Origin: Numida meleagris
Taxonomy: Eukaryota; Chordata; Aves; Galliformes; Numididae
Length of the DNA stretch: 64,000 nucleotides
Direction: 5' to 3'
NCBI RefSeq assembly: GCF_002078875.1
Contig: NC_034412.1
Span: 32,001,552-32,065,551, forward strand
Positions 35,228-48,565 of the stretch are shown here, piece after piece (position 1 is the first letter of the stretch; every line of letters starts with the position of its first letter). Under the pieces are notes generated by a model. That model saw nothing but the letters and a program-made list of their open reading frames with translations. It did not search any database and was not told where the DNA came from. Made by a program: the position numbers and the translations under genes.

Positions 35228-37600
35228 CATTCTTACAAAACCAAAGCTTGTATGTTTTGTATTAATGGTTCCCTGACATTGCACTATCAAGAACCAGTAT
35301 TTTTATGCAGAAATTTTGTAACAAATTGTTACTATTTGAGTGGACTGAGAACAGAATCAGAGTATTCCTACTGCTGTATTCCCATTGTAGTGCTTGGAGT
35401 ATAGTTCACAAGTGAGAAGAAGCTTTGTTTTTCATATTCATACAGCAGAGCACTGTAAGGGACACTGTACTGTAAGTATACTGTTAAGTATCTCTTAAGG
35501 GTTTTGGTAATTAGCCTTTGGTATTTAGGATTCTTGTATTAGTGATTTCTCGAAGGATAAATGTTTTTAAACTATTCTTGTCTTCTATATTTTTCAGGTT
35601 TCTTTTTTTTTCTTCTGTTTAAGCTTGCATATTCACTGTGATGGAACTCATTTATCTGTGTTTAAAGGCATTTATGTAGCCTCCATGTTGTCTCATCTGA
35701 GTTTCTTGACCTTGGATTGGCTTGAAGATGATCCTTATTTTAGGAGCATTGTTGTGACTGTTGGTTCTTTTTAGCTTTGCTTGCTTAAGTGCTGCATCCT
35801 CACTAAGGGGAAGAAAAAAATAGAATTACGTTTAAAAACAAAAAACCCAAAATGAAATTCATCTTCTTCTGACCCATTTTTTTCATTTTGAAATAAATGT
35901 AGAAGAAGTAGTTTCTGCCACCTTTTTCTGCTGGATGGAACCTGGGTTTTTCAGTTCAGTGGCCAGACACAGAGCACGGCTGCTTGACTGCCTGGTTTCA
36001 TTGTGCAGGATCTTATGGGCCATCATTTCTATCAGAATGGGACGCTGCTGTCCTGCCATCCTAAGTGGTGAGTTAACTACAATTGAAGAAGTAAATCGGG
36101 AAAATTCGGGTTGAGATCTACTTCCTTTGGAGAAACCGTTTTGCAGACTGTTCAGATGCTCACAGTACAATTAAAGAAGTAGCTTCTACACTGAACGCTG
36201 GGGCTTTTTTTTTTTCCAGCCCAACTATAATGTTGGCATTTTAATAATCTTTAATGCCTTTGCTATCTGTGGTTAGTGCATAATTATTTTACTGAAGTAG
36301 AAGTTGTCTTCTGAGTTGACTAGACTAACCATTGACACTTAATTCCAATGACACCTCTCAAGCCAAAGCATAGGTGTTTGTTTTACTGTCTTCTCCATTT
36401 TAAGTTGAACAGTTTCACTTCAGATGAAGATCAAAGATATCTTTTTGTTAAATCACTGTAATACTCCAGAATTACTCACTTTAGGGTAAACCTGAATACA
36501 CAAATAGAAATAACGCAGGACTAAGGAACAATTTGAAAGACAACGTTTGGTTTTTTCATTGGAACAAAGTGAGAAATAGAGTTGTTTATGGTGGTGGCAC
36601 ATTGCAACAGTTTAGTAATCAAGCTTTTCTAAAGGAGGTATTAATGCTCTTATGTCCCAAACTTCAGCCAACAAAAATGTGAACACAGCCCTATTGCAAA
36701 TGTTTGTCCTGTATGATCTGTGTTTTGCTAAATTACTTTTTGTAAGGTCAGCATGCAAAAATCCTTATGCAGAAAACATTTGTTGAATCGGTCTTTATTG
36801 CTAATATTGGCCAAAGTTCCTTAATTCATTTGGGTATCAGAAAGTATCCTGAATAATATTCTTCTCTCCTTGTGTCTAAAATAAATTCTAAGGTTCTCTT
36901 GTTTAACAACTGTGCAACCTCTTGCATCAAGATTAAACACTTTGTTTTGTCCCCAGGCAGTTGTATATTTGTTACTCTTGAGGCAGTGGTATTTGAAATA
37001 AATAGAATTGAAGGATCCTGAGAAATGGTTTCTGAAACACATATATTGAGTTATTCTCTGCTCTGTGAACAGAAAATGCTTCTGATGCTTCTCCCCATGC
37101 CCTTGTGAAGGAAAATAGCTGATACAAAAATACCACACGATAGGGGTAGTGAATAGGAAAGCATTTTTACCCATAGTCACTGAGGATTTCTGCTGCTTGT
37201 TCTCCTGAAAGTAATTAAGTTGTCTTTATGGAATGCATTACTATTCATTAAAGATAATATAGGTAAGGGAAGAAAACAGGACAAAAGGAAAAATATTTCT
37301 TCCTCAGAAAGGTATGCTGTGAAAAAAAAAAATCCTTGGCTTGCAAATAGACTTAGAAACTTCTCCACAATCAGCTATATTTTGGCTGGTAACAGGACTC
37401 ACTCTTTATCACTGTCTAAAAAAACAGATGTTTGCTAAGAGAAAAAGCTCTTTTGTGTTGCAAGGGAAACAATCTCCATGTAGCGTGTGTGTGTACAGAT
37501 ATTCATAAAATATGGATTAGCAGCACTAGGTATTCAGCTAAGTAAATATAAAATAAAGGTGGAATTGATATGCATTTCCCAATAAGAGTAATAAGTATAT

Positions 37601-37625
37601 TTTGATTTCTTAGTAAGAAATCAAA
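37601..37625. repeat. Near-perfect palindrome, 12-bp arms around one base
   Basis: TTTGATTTCTTA (37601-37612), a single G, then the exact reverse complement TAAGAAATCAAA (37614-37625). Pairing ends on both sides. Confidence 0.8.
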
Positions 37626-40600
37626 CTAAGGAGAGAAAAAGCACTTTCTTTTGTCTGGGCATTTTTATTCCTTATTCTTCCTATGTTGATCCTGCTGGCA
37701 AAGATTTTCTTTACTGACATTTTGAATATACAGTATTCTTTGTGTTAAGTGTTCAAGAATCTGGAGTTCTGCTTAAGTCATGAAATAAGAAAGAATCCAG
37801 CATGTCTGTCTTTATTTGCGCTCTCATTTGTGTCTTTGGGGTACATTAAAGTTGCATGTTTGAGACTGTTTTTATAACCAAGAGAGGTAGATATGTGCTT
37901 TTTTTGTTTGTTTGTTTCCTCAGAAGTACAGGAGCTGAGTCCTTGTTAGCAAGTATTGCTAAGAAGTATTGGAAGACTCAGTAAATAAATTACGACCTGA
38001 ACTGTGTATTTATTCTTGCCTTTGTAACATTGGCTAGTAATTAATTTTGCATTGTTATTATCACCCAGTGTATAATGTTTTTTTTTCCCACAGTTCGAGA
38101 TGTTTCCCTATTAACTTCTGATTTATGCTGGATTTAATGAAATAGGATATATATACTGCAGTGTCCTGAACTACATATTAATGGGTATGTTTGACAGCTT
38201 CCTTTGCAGTACACCTTATCATTTAGAGCAGTAAAATGGAATTGTTTTTGAATGAACTGCAAATTAAGTGGATGCTCTAAAGTGTTAGCTGAGAGATCTC
38301 AAGACTGGTTCTATTTTAAGCAGCTGGCATCAGGAAGAAGTTACATTTTGATATCCAAACAGGCAAATAGTTAATAAAAATCAAATCCTCAAATTAAATC
38401 AGAACAGAAGTAGATTTTTTTTTTGTTGCTTTTATTTAATGTCTAATCAAAGAGTTGTGTTACGCTTCTGGAGTTCAGAAACAGAAACGTTTAACTCCTT
38501 AAATCGAAGAATAGTTGTCCTAGAATTAATATTTGTTATAATAACTTGAAATATATCTTAGTCTTTATCTGCATTACTTTGATATTGCTTCTTTCTTTTG
38601 GTTGGAGCTGTTTTTGTTAAAAACTTTCTTTCCCCTTCCTTTTGCTTTACCCCCTGGCTTGGGTCAGTCATGTCTGGTAGTTCTTTCTGAGACAAAAGGA
38701 TGGACTTAGGCATGTATGGAGTGGACAGCTTACATCTTCATCTCTCTCTTCTGTCTTGATGTTTCTTTCTTTGAACAGTGTTCACACGTTTGGGATAGTC
38801 AGGAAATAGAATATTCCTGTTCTACTTTGTGGACTTTTACCTGATTTATTTATGCACAGGATGCTTTAAATTCAGTAGTGTCATTTTTAGTGTGTTCATT
38901 GCTAATAAGGAAAATAAAAATTAAACCATATTCAGCAGCTGGCTTGGAGATGGAGTGAACCAGGAAATAAATGTCATGTATTTAAAAAGAGATTTTGTTA
39001 CCTCACAGCTGCTAGAGGAGGGGAGGAAATGACCACTGAAAAGTAGTTAGAAAAATAAGTCCAAATTGCATCACGCAACAGCTATCAACTGGATGTCACT
39101 GATCATTTCCCCATTCTGAATAAATTAAAGCCATCATAAAGTGTGGCAGCAATCTCCAGTAATACAGCTTGTTGATATCTGCTTGTTGAAGTCTATTATT
39201 TAAAATAATTCCTTTGGCTTTGTCAATGTTTACACAGACTAGCATCATTAATGTTGACTTAGGGTTATCTCTATGCTCCGTAACTAGAATACAGAACATT
39301 TCTATCGATTTCTTAGCCACACTCCTCTACTTTACTATCACTAAATGAATTTTGATTCATAAAAGAAAATCCCTGGGAGTCAAATGTCAGCTATTATCCA
39401 ATATATTGCTCTCTCCTGCTACTAAAATAGTCTGCATCTCATCTTGAAAATATAATGTATGTAAGTCTTCTCTGAAAGAATTTCAATAAAATATTGATGT
39501 GAAGTACTTTTCTTATTTTGCATGATAACATGTTTTGAAGACATAGATGAGGGCACAAAACAAAGCCTGGAGCCAGGCTGTATCATGTTTTATATTTTGT
39601 ATGCTTTGTCACTGAGCAATAATAGCCACAAAATGCATTTTTTTCTTTGTGTTTAATAAGAAAATAGTCTGCGGTATTGTCTCGAGTGATCTGTCTTTGT
39701 TGATTTTGTTCTGGGAGTTATGATCAAGCCTAACAAAGCCTAATAGCAAGTGAAACCAGTACTTGGACGCATTCCTTTGAATATCATGCTGGTTACTTCC
39801 ATCATATTCAAGTACTGCATTTTAAATGAATGTGTTTCTACACAATGTTTTACTACTTTTTGTCATAAGTGTGTGGTTAGTACCACATGTAATTAGAAAA
39901 TTTTGTTCTGCTTCATGGCAAGTTTGTGATTTTATGATTTTCTTTTTGATGATTCCTCCCAGCCTATGATTAGATTAGTAAAGGCACCTCATAAGAAGGT
40001 GGCTGATGCAACCTAGAAACTTCGAACACTGTAGGAATGAGAAAAGCAGTGGTTCTCAGGGACAAACATTTGTGAACAGATGCCTTGGAATTGGTGTGTT
40101 TTTGGATCACGCCAAATTGCTTACAAAATACTGTAAACCTGTAACCCAGGACAGTCAGGATTCTCTAGGGAAATGTAAGCTAGTACATCTGTACATTTGC
40201 ACCAGAAGTGTGCGCTCTTTTAGTGTCCCTCAGTGAGGTTACACTGATCATTGCTTGCCAACAGGAAAGAGAGGCTTCAGAGATGGTAACCAGAGACCAA
40301 CGACAATAAATTCCTAATGGAGACCTGGGACATGCAGTTTTTTGTTTATTTCAGCACATGCAGGAAAAAACCAAATCAACAAAACCCAACAAACTTTAAG
40401 AGTGAATTACAGATTTGAGAGTTTTTTAAAGAGCTTATGGTACTGTAGTTAAAAGTGGGATATGGGGATGAAATTCCTCAAGTGAGTATTTACCTTGTGG
40501 AAAGTGTTTTGGTTTTAATTTTTTTAAACAATATGTCCATGAGCGACCGCAACTTTTTGAAACATGAGAATGATAGAGAAATCACTGTTTAAATTCTTTT

Positions 40601-43600
40601 GCAGAAAGTAAAGGCAAAATGTACAGTTTTTATGGAAAAAAAATGGAAAAATGGTGATAACTAGCATTGCAGTGAATATTAAATGAATATATAATAACAG
40701 AACATTAGGAAACAATTAGAAAAAGTGGCTAGATATTATTAATTCATGTACTATTCATTGTACCAACATTGATCACGTAAAATAAGTGTGGCATTAGTTA
40801 CATTTTAATCATCCAGGGTGAGAGAACGACTAATTGTTTTCAAATAGAGATGGGAAGAATCTAGGCTTATAAGAATCATGGAATGTCTAATTCAAAATGC
40901 AATATTTTTGTAGGCAAATAATGTTAATGCCTATGTTAGAAGAACAATGGAAAAAAAATAGCAATTGCCTATGTTTAAATTCTCACAGAAAAGACCTACT
41001 GTTGTCATGAGAGCTTACCTAAACTGTGGTGTGGGCAAGCTATGTAGCAGGGACTCGTTCCTCATCTATCCAGGTTAGGGGTTTGGCCAAACTGAGATTT
41101 ATGTCCTTCCCAGCCAACCTGATTAGATCTCTTCTGTACATAAACAAGCGTAATGGGAAGTGAGAGCGTACAAGCATACCTGGAAATGAAGTAATCTTCC
41201 TCATAGACTCTGAGCGGCCAAAGCAAAGAAATCTGGGAAGGACTCACAAACTCCACAGTTAGAGTTGGTGAGGGGTGCCCCTGCTGTGGATAGAAATGAA
41301 GAATAAAGGGAGGAGGGCTGCCTCTCTCCCCTGCCACCGTTGTCCTCCATTTCTGAAAGCTTGCAGGGGCTTCCAGTCACCTCTGAAGAAAGAAGTTGTG
41401 CATTTCTCCTTGGAAAGCAGTGTTTGATCTTGCACAGACTTATACCTGAGAGAAAACTTGAAGATCTGACAACTCTCTTTCATGGGAAAGGTTTTCTTGG
41501 TTGGGTTGAGGCTATATGTAGAGGTTTAGAAAAGGTGCTCAGGGAATGTAGAGTTTGGTGGAGCTATGGAAGCCAGCAGGAATGGACTTCACAATCAGAC
41601 TTCCCAGCACTAAGCTTGTCTGGATCTTTGTAAACAATGGTTGTTCTTTCTTCTCTTCTCCAGTTTAAGAGTTTCCTAAACTCTGACTGGTGAAATGTAT
41701 CTCCAGTTGCTCCTGTGTTACCGAGGTGCAGTTTTGTGAGCTTTTCTTCTTGATCTGGAGCCTTCATAGGTGGCATCTTTGCAGGCATACTTTAAAACGG
41801 CTTGCATCTTTCTTCTGTATTTTGTCATATCTTATACACTGGGAGACCTCTGGTCAGTTGTAATAATATAGTGAAAACAGAGAAAGACGTTTAAAAGATT
41901 GGAGTCAGTACACTACCACTTTAGTCATTCCAGATTTAATTTCAGTTTAGGTGAGTAGTTTTGGGGAAATTCGTAAGGATGTGAGATCAAGTGAGTGTGT
42001 AAACAAATTTCTCTTTGGCTTTTGGCTTTATGCATTCTATGGGTTACTTTGTTGCATATTAGAAGAGTGTAAAGATCAATTTGTAAACTGTGGTAACATA
42101 GAATTATATTGGATATTGGTATAATATAATATTGGTATATTGCTTTTCTGTATCCTCTGGGTTTGGTTTATTTGTTATCCCCACACAAGAGTAACCTGAA
42201 TTTCCTGGGAGTGCATCAGTTAGTTTTAATTCACAGAAGGAGCATCATGCTCTTGCTTCAATAATGGAGTCCAAATGGATGCTCTTTATTCTATTATCTT
42301 CCTTAGTTTTATGTAGTATTGATGAAATTGAAAATCAGTGACCTGACAAAAACAAAATAATATGGCATGAAAATTGCTACTATGATTTCATACTGTGTTA
42401 ATGCAAGGATGTCATTCTCACTTCAGAATAATAACAGTGTTTTGCTTCTAAATGTATGGCACCTCTCCCTCCACCCTCTTTCCTTCTTTGAAAGAGAGAG
42501 GATGCCACAGGGAAATTCTCTATAATTGCCTCTCTTGGCATTTTGTAATGGAATAGCCACTATTAACTGTTAATTTTTTGGAGTATCTGTATTAAAAGGA
42601 AATTAAGAAATTCAGCATGGATAGCATATGTACTACACTGCTGTGGTTAAGACATAAAAATACATCATAACATGGTTAAATACAGAATTCAGAATTTTCT
42701 TTTTTTTTTAATATTTTTTCCTCACTGGGGAGCCAGGGCCAAGCTGCCCAGAAACATTCTGAATCTGCCATGGGCACTGATGGCCCTGGGGTACCCAGAG
42801 ATGGGGTTCACTCTCATCCTCCATCTACTGCTGCACCTGGAGAAGAATCCCAAAGCTTGAACTGATTCCTCTTCTCCCACAGGTATCAGAAAAGATGCAA
42901 AGAATGAAGCTAAATTCCTATTAGGGTGCTCTCTGAGGTTGCAGTAGTGTGATTATGTTTTACATTCAGGCAACTTATTAATTACAGAGCCTTCCTTAAT
43001 GACCCTTCCTAGCTCACTGTTGATGGTAGAACCTACCAATTTGCAGGAAAACCACATGCTTTTATTTCAAAGATAACAAAGTAATTGATGAATTTTTGCT
43101 GTATTGAAAGAATGTCTATTAGATCCCAGGTGTGTGCAAACTCTGTCCTTGTGAAGACTTAGCTGATCAAGTAAGGAGGGAGTAAATGTGGAGACCCAAG
43201 TTTGAGGCTAGCATTTGCAGCAGCCCCCTGTTCCTCTCCCCGCCTCTTTGTTCCCACGTGGCTTGCAGGAGGGGTGAGCCTGGCTGGTACATACCCGTCT
43301 CTACCATTTCTGGTGAAGGAGGTGAAAAGGGATGGGAAGAAGCAGAGCACTGTGCCCTCTCCTTCCTGCTCCACTTGCCTTGCTCACCTCGAGAACACTC
43401 ATTAGAGGTCAATTTTTAAAAAAGCAATAAATTTTTCCTTAGATTTAAGGAAGTGAGTTAAAGGGCTGCTGATGCAAAAGTCTCCCAGTGTATACACTTA
43501 CTTTATGGTTAAATAATTAATTCACATTACTTTAATTCAGACTTTCTTCTCACATACAAGGGGTTTCCTTCACCTCATGTATCTTGGTTATTTTAGATAG

Positions 43601-45589
43601 AAAATAATTCATGATTCAGTGGGACAGGGAGAAAATGTGTTAGAATGAGGTGTAATGGTTTGTATTCACTTGAAGATTCCAGTCTCCGTACTAAAGGACA
43701 AATTCTGCAATAATGTCAGCTTTTGGAACAGGGACTTGAAGCTCTCTTTCTGGCTAAGGTGGCAAATGTGCTGTGGGATGACCCAGCTGAGTGCTGCTCT
43801 CTGTGTTTTCAGAGGCTCCATAGGAAGGATGCCTCAGATATGGTACGTGACCCCTTTATAGACAGGTGGGAACACTGTCTTGAGTTCCCCTAGCATAGAA
43901 AATGATTCAACCAGCCTGGAGAAGTGCTCTTACTGTACTCAATAGTTGTTTCATGTGGGGAAAGCAGCAGTACCTCATCCTGTGGCTGTAACTGAAGAAA
44001 GAAGGACAGCCTCTCATTTTGAAAGAGGTGACATTGAGTTCCTGGGTGTTTCTTATTAGTTAGCTTTAATGCTATCTTGCTGAGCAGAGCAGCTCCATCC
44101 ACTAGCTTGGTTGTCATGCTGTCATGTCCTCTTTTTGAAGAGAGAATGATTTTGAAAATTTCAAACTCTATCCGATAGTACTAGGACAAGTATAAAAAAA
44201 TATGAGTAATGGAAAAAGTGTGGCTTCTCTCAAAGAAAATTTCTATTTGCTGAATGGATGCTTCATTTTTATTTGTTTGTAACCAACTGTTTGAAACCCA
44301 AAGCTAGCTTCCAGCTGTATTTCAGAATTCAGGGAGTCATCTGTCCTTTGTGTTCTTCTGAAATGGGTTGTCTACTTCACTTTTAGGTTTGTTTCTTGAA
44401 CTGCTCTTGCTTGTGGCCACTTTTTTTTTTTCTGGTTCTTTGCAGTTAGAACACCTTTGTTTTGTCTTCCTCCCCCCTAACCCCAAGCCTTTTCTTTGCA
44501 GCTGCCTGTGGGTTTTGCTATGAGCTTCCCATCACATGAGTTCCCTGCTGGTTTTCCTTGATCACAGGAGTTCCAGTATCAGCTGCACTAGGAACTGATA
44601 TCAGCCACACCAGCTGCTGGGAGGCTCCATTCATTTAGCTCAGCCATTAGCCCGTGCTTTTGTTGTGATTCTCTGAGATCGGCTGGTACTAGCTAGACTT
44701 TAAGTGAAATGGATTACTTGTAGGGCTATGGATTTCATCTTTTTGGTTTTTATTTTGTGGTTCTTGAATTTTTACATATGCATGAAAGAATATTATTAAG
44801 GTCTGGTAGTAGAATTCTTTGGCTTTTGCTGTTACAGCAACACAGGAGATTGCTGTAACTTAATGCATGTGTTCTAAAAATCATAGGAATTTCATGCAAA
44901 GATCTTGGTTGCAATGTTTGTTGTTTTTTCCTAAATGTGATGTTTTGTTTATGCAAACATCAATATTTTTCACTGTAGATAGAATATCTTCTGTGCATAT
45001 GCTTTGCTTATAATTACTTGCTGTGAAAGAGATTTTTACTACTGATAGAAGCGTGAGGCGAAAAAAGAAATAGAGAGTTTAACAGTCTTTATTATAGAGT
45101 TCAAATTTACCATAAAATTAAACCCTGCAATGGAATTACATAAATAGATTGATATATTTTGTGGAGACATCCACTCAGTCTTGCATCTGAATTTTTTGAA
45201 AACGTTTCATAGGAAAAGGGTATGCATAGGATGAGGGTTAACAAAGAGAGATAATAGACAAAAGATATGTTTTATTTACTATACTTGCTAATATATTCAT
45301 TCACTATAGTTTTGTTACAGGGATGTGTAGGTAACAAGAACTACCCCTGCACTCCAAGACAGCAAAGCAATGTTATTGAACTAAGCAGAGTAAATGTGAT
45401 ATGAAGACAGAGAACAAACAAAAAGGAAAGACAAGTGCAGTGACTGCAGGCATTATATTAGCATCCCTGGACTTTATTTTCTGTTGTGTTTTTGTCTTTC
45501 TTTTTATTGGAAAATATACTTTTCAGGGATTGTGTAGTTTTGAGTTTTTTAAATATTTTCAGGGAACTTCTAGGAGAGGACTCTTTAGT

Positions 45590-45745
45590 CATAATGAGGA
45601 GAAAAAAGAGATCATAAAGAGAGGGCACGGTGAGTGGAGAAGATGAGGGAAGGTGGGAAAAAGGGTACATGAGGAACACAAGAGATAGGAGCGAGAGTAG
45701 GGGCTTTGGGATGGCTGCCAAATGAAAAAATGGCAGAAGTGAAAG
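45590..45745 (+). repeat. Purine-rich strand-asymmetric tract
   Basis: Mostly G and A on the plus strand (GAGGAGAAAAAAGAGATC, GAGGGAAGGTGGGAAAAAGGG, GAGATAGGAGCGAGAGTAGG). The complementary pyrimidine strand yields Leu/Ser/Pro/Phe-rich open frames (45458-45806, minus), which I attribute to composition rather than coding. Confidence 0.6.
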
Positions 45746-48062
45746 TGTTTGAGAGCAGAGTGGCTGCACATTGACACCAGTGGTTTTGTTCTTTGGAGTC
45801 TCTCAAATGTTTTTGTTAACCAAACAGAGCTTTGGGATGGTGGGAGGGAAACATCCTACAAGTCGCATTCTTGGCAAGAAAACACAGAATCTGGAGGTGG
45901 GAGGTAAAGGATTTTCCAGTGGTTCCTGTTTTCTTTCTTCACTTCCCATGTGCATTTGAGCAGAAATGAACCATGAGTATGGGCTTTTTAACTTCTCTCT
46001 ACATATGATCAGTGAATCTAAAATATTAAGTCCTATCTGTACCTCTTCAGTTTCTGAGAAATCAAACCGAAGGCTACTGTCAAATCAACTCCTCACAAAA
46101 TTCTCACACAAAAATAGGTGAGGAGCACTGAAGTACTCAGAATGTTCAGCTGGTTCCAAAGAGAAGAATTGGTCATGCTTTAATTTGTTCTACTTCTTTA
46201 TAATTTATCTTTCTGTTTGAAAGCAAGAATAGGTTGTATTTAATGAACTGGCCTGTGAATGGTCTGAATTTCAGATTTTGAGAACAAATTCAGGTAAAAA
46301 TAAGATATGTGTATTTAAGTAAGCTTAATTCATTTTTGAAATAATACATCTTGAAACGTGGTGATTTGTTGTTTGTCATTGGATCCCTGAAATTTAGTCT
46401 GCATCTCCTCCTGGAAGACATAGCAGTTGAATTGGAATATCTTGGTTTGATGCAGAAATGCTCAGAATTTTGCGAAATTTTTTAGACTCCGTGTCAGGCT
46501 AGATGAACATACTTGTACATTCTTGTCTTTTAATTATTGAAACTCTACCATGCAAAGACTTTTCAAGTCAGTTGTAACAATTAAATGAGGCCACTGGGTC
46601 ACTAATCAAGTGTTTCAGGAGAGAGTGTAGGCAGAGGCTGCCTCGAGCCTTGCTGAGTATTACTGAGCGGCAGAGAGGTGGAACACTCATAGATTTTATC
46701 ATGTACGTGCTGTGTTGCTTAAAGGATGATACAAAGTGGTGTTTTTCAAGACTGCACACTTGTGGTGCTCCAAAAACCTTCCAGACATGTTTGTTCCATC
46801 AAACTCTGTGGCATATTGATCCTATTTGCCAGAGTGTATGGTAATGCCATCCTTCCCCATGGTGTAACAGTGGGCAGGGGTTTCTTTGCCTTACTGATGC
46901 TACTTCTCTTGCTTTCTTTTATTAAACATGATGTATTCAGAGGAGTTTAATCCAGAAGTAGTCCACGTGCTGCCTAGAAATGGGGATTACAGTTTTGGCC
47001 AGTTACTGATATGAGGTTTAAAGAGCAAGTAGAAAATTCTTTCCACTTTTGATCAGGGAGTATGTAGAAGTAATTCTTTCTAGGTTCAGACTGGTCACAG
47101 TAAATGGCAAAGTAGTAAATCTGCTACAGGGATTAATGTTTTGCTTTCGGTTGCAGAAAATAACCACGTTTCCACCACTTTGTTACATTACCTCTTAATT
47201 GTTGTCTGATTATGAATTAAGAAGTTAGATGAAATTATAAAAAGCAACATATAATAGATAGCAGTATGAATTAGCATAGTGCAAAGTGCTTATCTCAGCA
47301 GGTGTTTGTTGATGTATACATCTGCTTTGTTGTTGCTGGAATAAATGTGTAGTGATACAATGGTTTGTGAAGCACATATTAATACTTACTTTTATGAAAA
47401 TAAAAATACGAGATATTTTGCTCTGATTTATTCCATTTTAGGAATTAGAGAAATTAAGCTTCCTTCTCTTTTAATTATATCTTGCAGAGAAACTGTAATC
47501 TCTTAATCACTGTAAAGCTTCTCTTTTTTTCATTTACCCATTGGCACTCACTGCCATGGAATCTACACAGCCTACAATAGGAGCTGGACTCTGCAGCTAA
47601 AGAAGAACGGCCAAATTTTGCCTGCATATGAGCTGCTCGATTTGACTTCAGGGCAGGATATCTGCACTTGGGCTGCACAATAAATTGATTTGTCAGTTCA
47701 GTGACTGACTGAAAAATAAATGAAAATAGTTCCAGCTGGCAAAAAAAATCTCTTCTCTCCTTCCTCTTTTTTTATTTTTCCCAGCTAATCAAGGCAATGT
47801 GCTTTGTTCGACCAAAACTGCATTTACAGACATTTTAGATAAAAGCAAAAGCTAAATTTACAAGAGGCTAGAGCTGCTATCATAGAACAAGTGCTGCAGT
47901 TTTCTTCTGTGTGTTGGATCAGGACCAGTACCGATCTCAATTGATTTTAAGATGTGCTTTTTCTCCCCCCTCCTAACTTGGAAGAAAATGTCCTAACTGT
48001 GGAACTATATGCTATTACAGAATGACATACTTTTATGGTGGAACAGCTCTGCTATGCATATA

Positions 48063-48565
48063 ATTGGGCCCCTCACTGTAAAAAAGACATTGAGGCCCTG
48101 GAGTGTGTTCAGAGGAGGGCGACGAAGCTGGTGAGGGGTCTGGAGCACAGGCCTTATGAGGAGCGGCTGAGGGAGCTGGGATTGTTCAGTCTGGAGAAGA
48201 GGAGGCTCAGGGGAGACCTCATCGCTCTCTATAACTACCTGAAGGGAGGTTGTAGTGAGCTGGGGGCCAGCCTCTTCTCTCTTGTAACTAGTGACAGGAC
48301 GAGGGGGAATGGCTTCAAGTTGCGCCAAGGGAGATTTAGGCTGACATTAGGAAAGACTACTTTTCTGAAAGAGTGGTCAGACGCTGGAACAGGCTGCCCA
48401 GGGAGGTGGTTGAGTCGCCGTCCCTGGAGGTGTTCAAGAAACGTTTAGATATAGCGTTGAGAGACCTGGTTTAGTGGGGTTATGTTGGTGGTAGGTGGAT
48501 GGTTGGACTGGGTGATCTTGTAGGTCTTTTCCAACCTAGCTAATTCTATGATTCTATGATTCTAA
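48063..48565 (+). mobile_element. CR1 LINE, 5'-truncated, well preserved
   Basis: The copy begins inside ORF2 at [22 protein letters not shown] (from about 48063) and stays open through [40 protein letters not shown] and [19 protein letters not shown] frame change near 48350 follows ('GACTACTTTTCTGAAAG'). It then runs through the 3' UTR (GGTGGTAGGTGGATGG) and ends with three tandem ATTCTATG-like units at 48565. By eye it differs only at scattered positions, several at CpG sites, from the minus-strand copy at 11895-12990. The nominal start codon at 48035 lies in host flank, so the 137-codon frame is not a gene. Confidence 0.96.

Larger units (their letters stand above)
35228..48062. other. Unique AT-rich non-coding sequence, 12.8 kb
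   Basis: No exon, RNA gene or known repeat is recognised with confidence. A near-perfect 25-bp palindrome lies at 37601-37625. AT-rich imperfect repeats of ATATTGGTAT lie at about 42105-42150. A strongly purine-skewed plus strand lies at 45590-45745. GC-richer patches (41040-41340, 42720-42860, 43180-43420, 44500-44660) have short frames on both strands but no motif. The 35883-36170 (95 codons) and 36821-37180 (119 codons) minus frames are the longest and show nothing I recognise. Confidence 0.5.

Noticed and set aside
36821..37180. 119-codon minus-strand frame
   Set aside because: No recognisable domain, AT-rich codon choice and no clear exon boundaries. At this length chance frames are expected in 64 kb.
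42672..42905. Possible short exon with a polypyrimidine tract and CAG/GT-like acceptor near 42882
   Set aside because: The acceptor-like TCTTCTCCCACAG is good, but the following frame ends within a few dozen codons and no donor or homology is visible.
45458..45806. Minus-strand Leu/Ser/Pro/Phe-rich frames up to 103 codons, looking like a membrane protein
   Set aside because: Explained by the purine-rich plus strand. Three frames overlap with the same bias and there is no conserved motif.
48005..48328. Minus-strand frame of 107 codons
   Set aside because: Antisense of the CR1 copy at 48063-48565.
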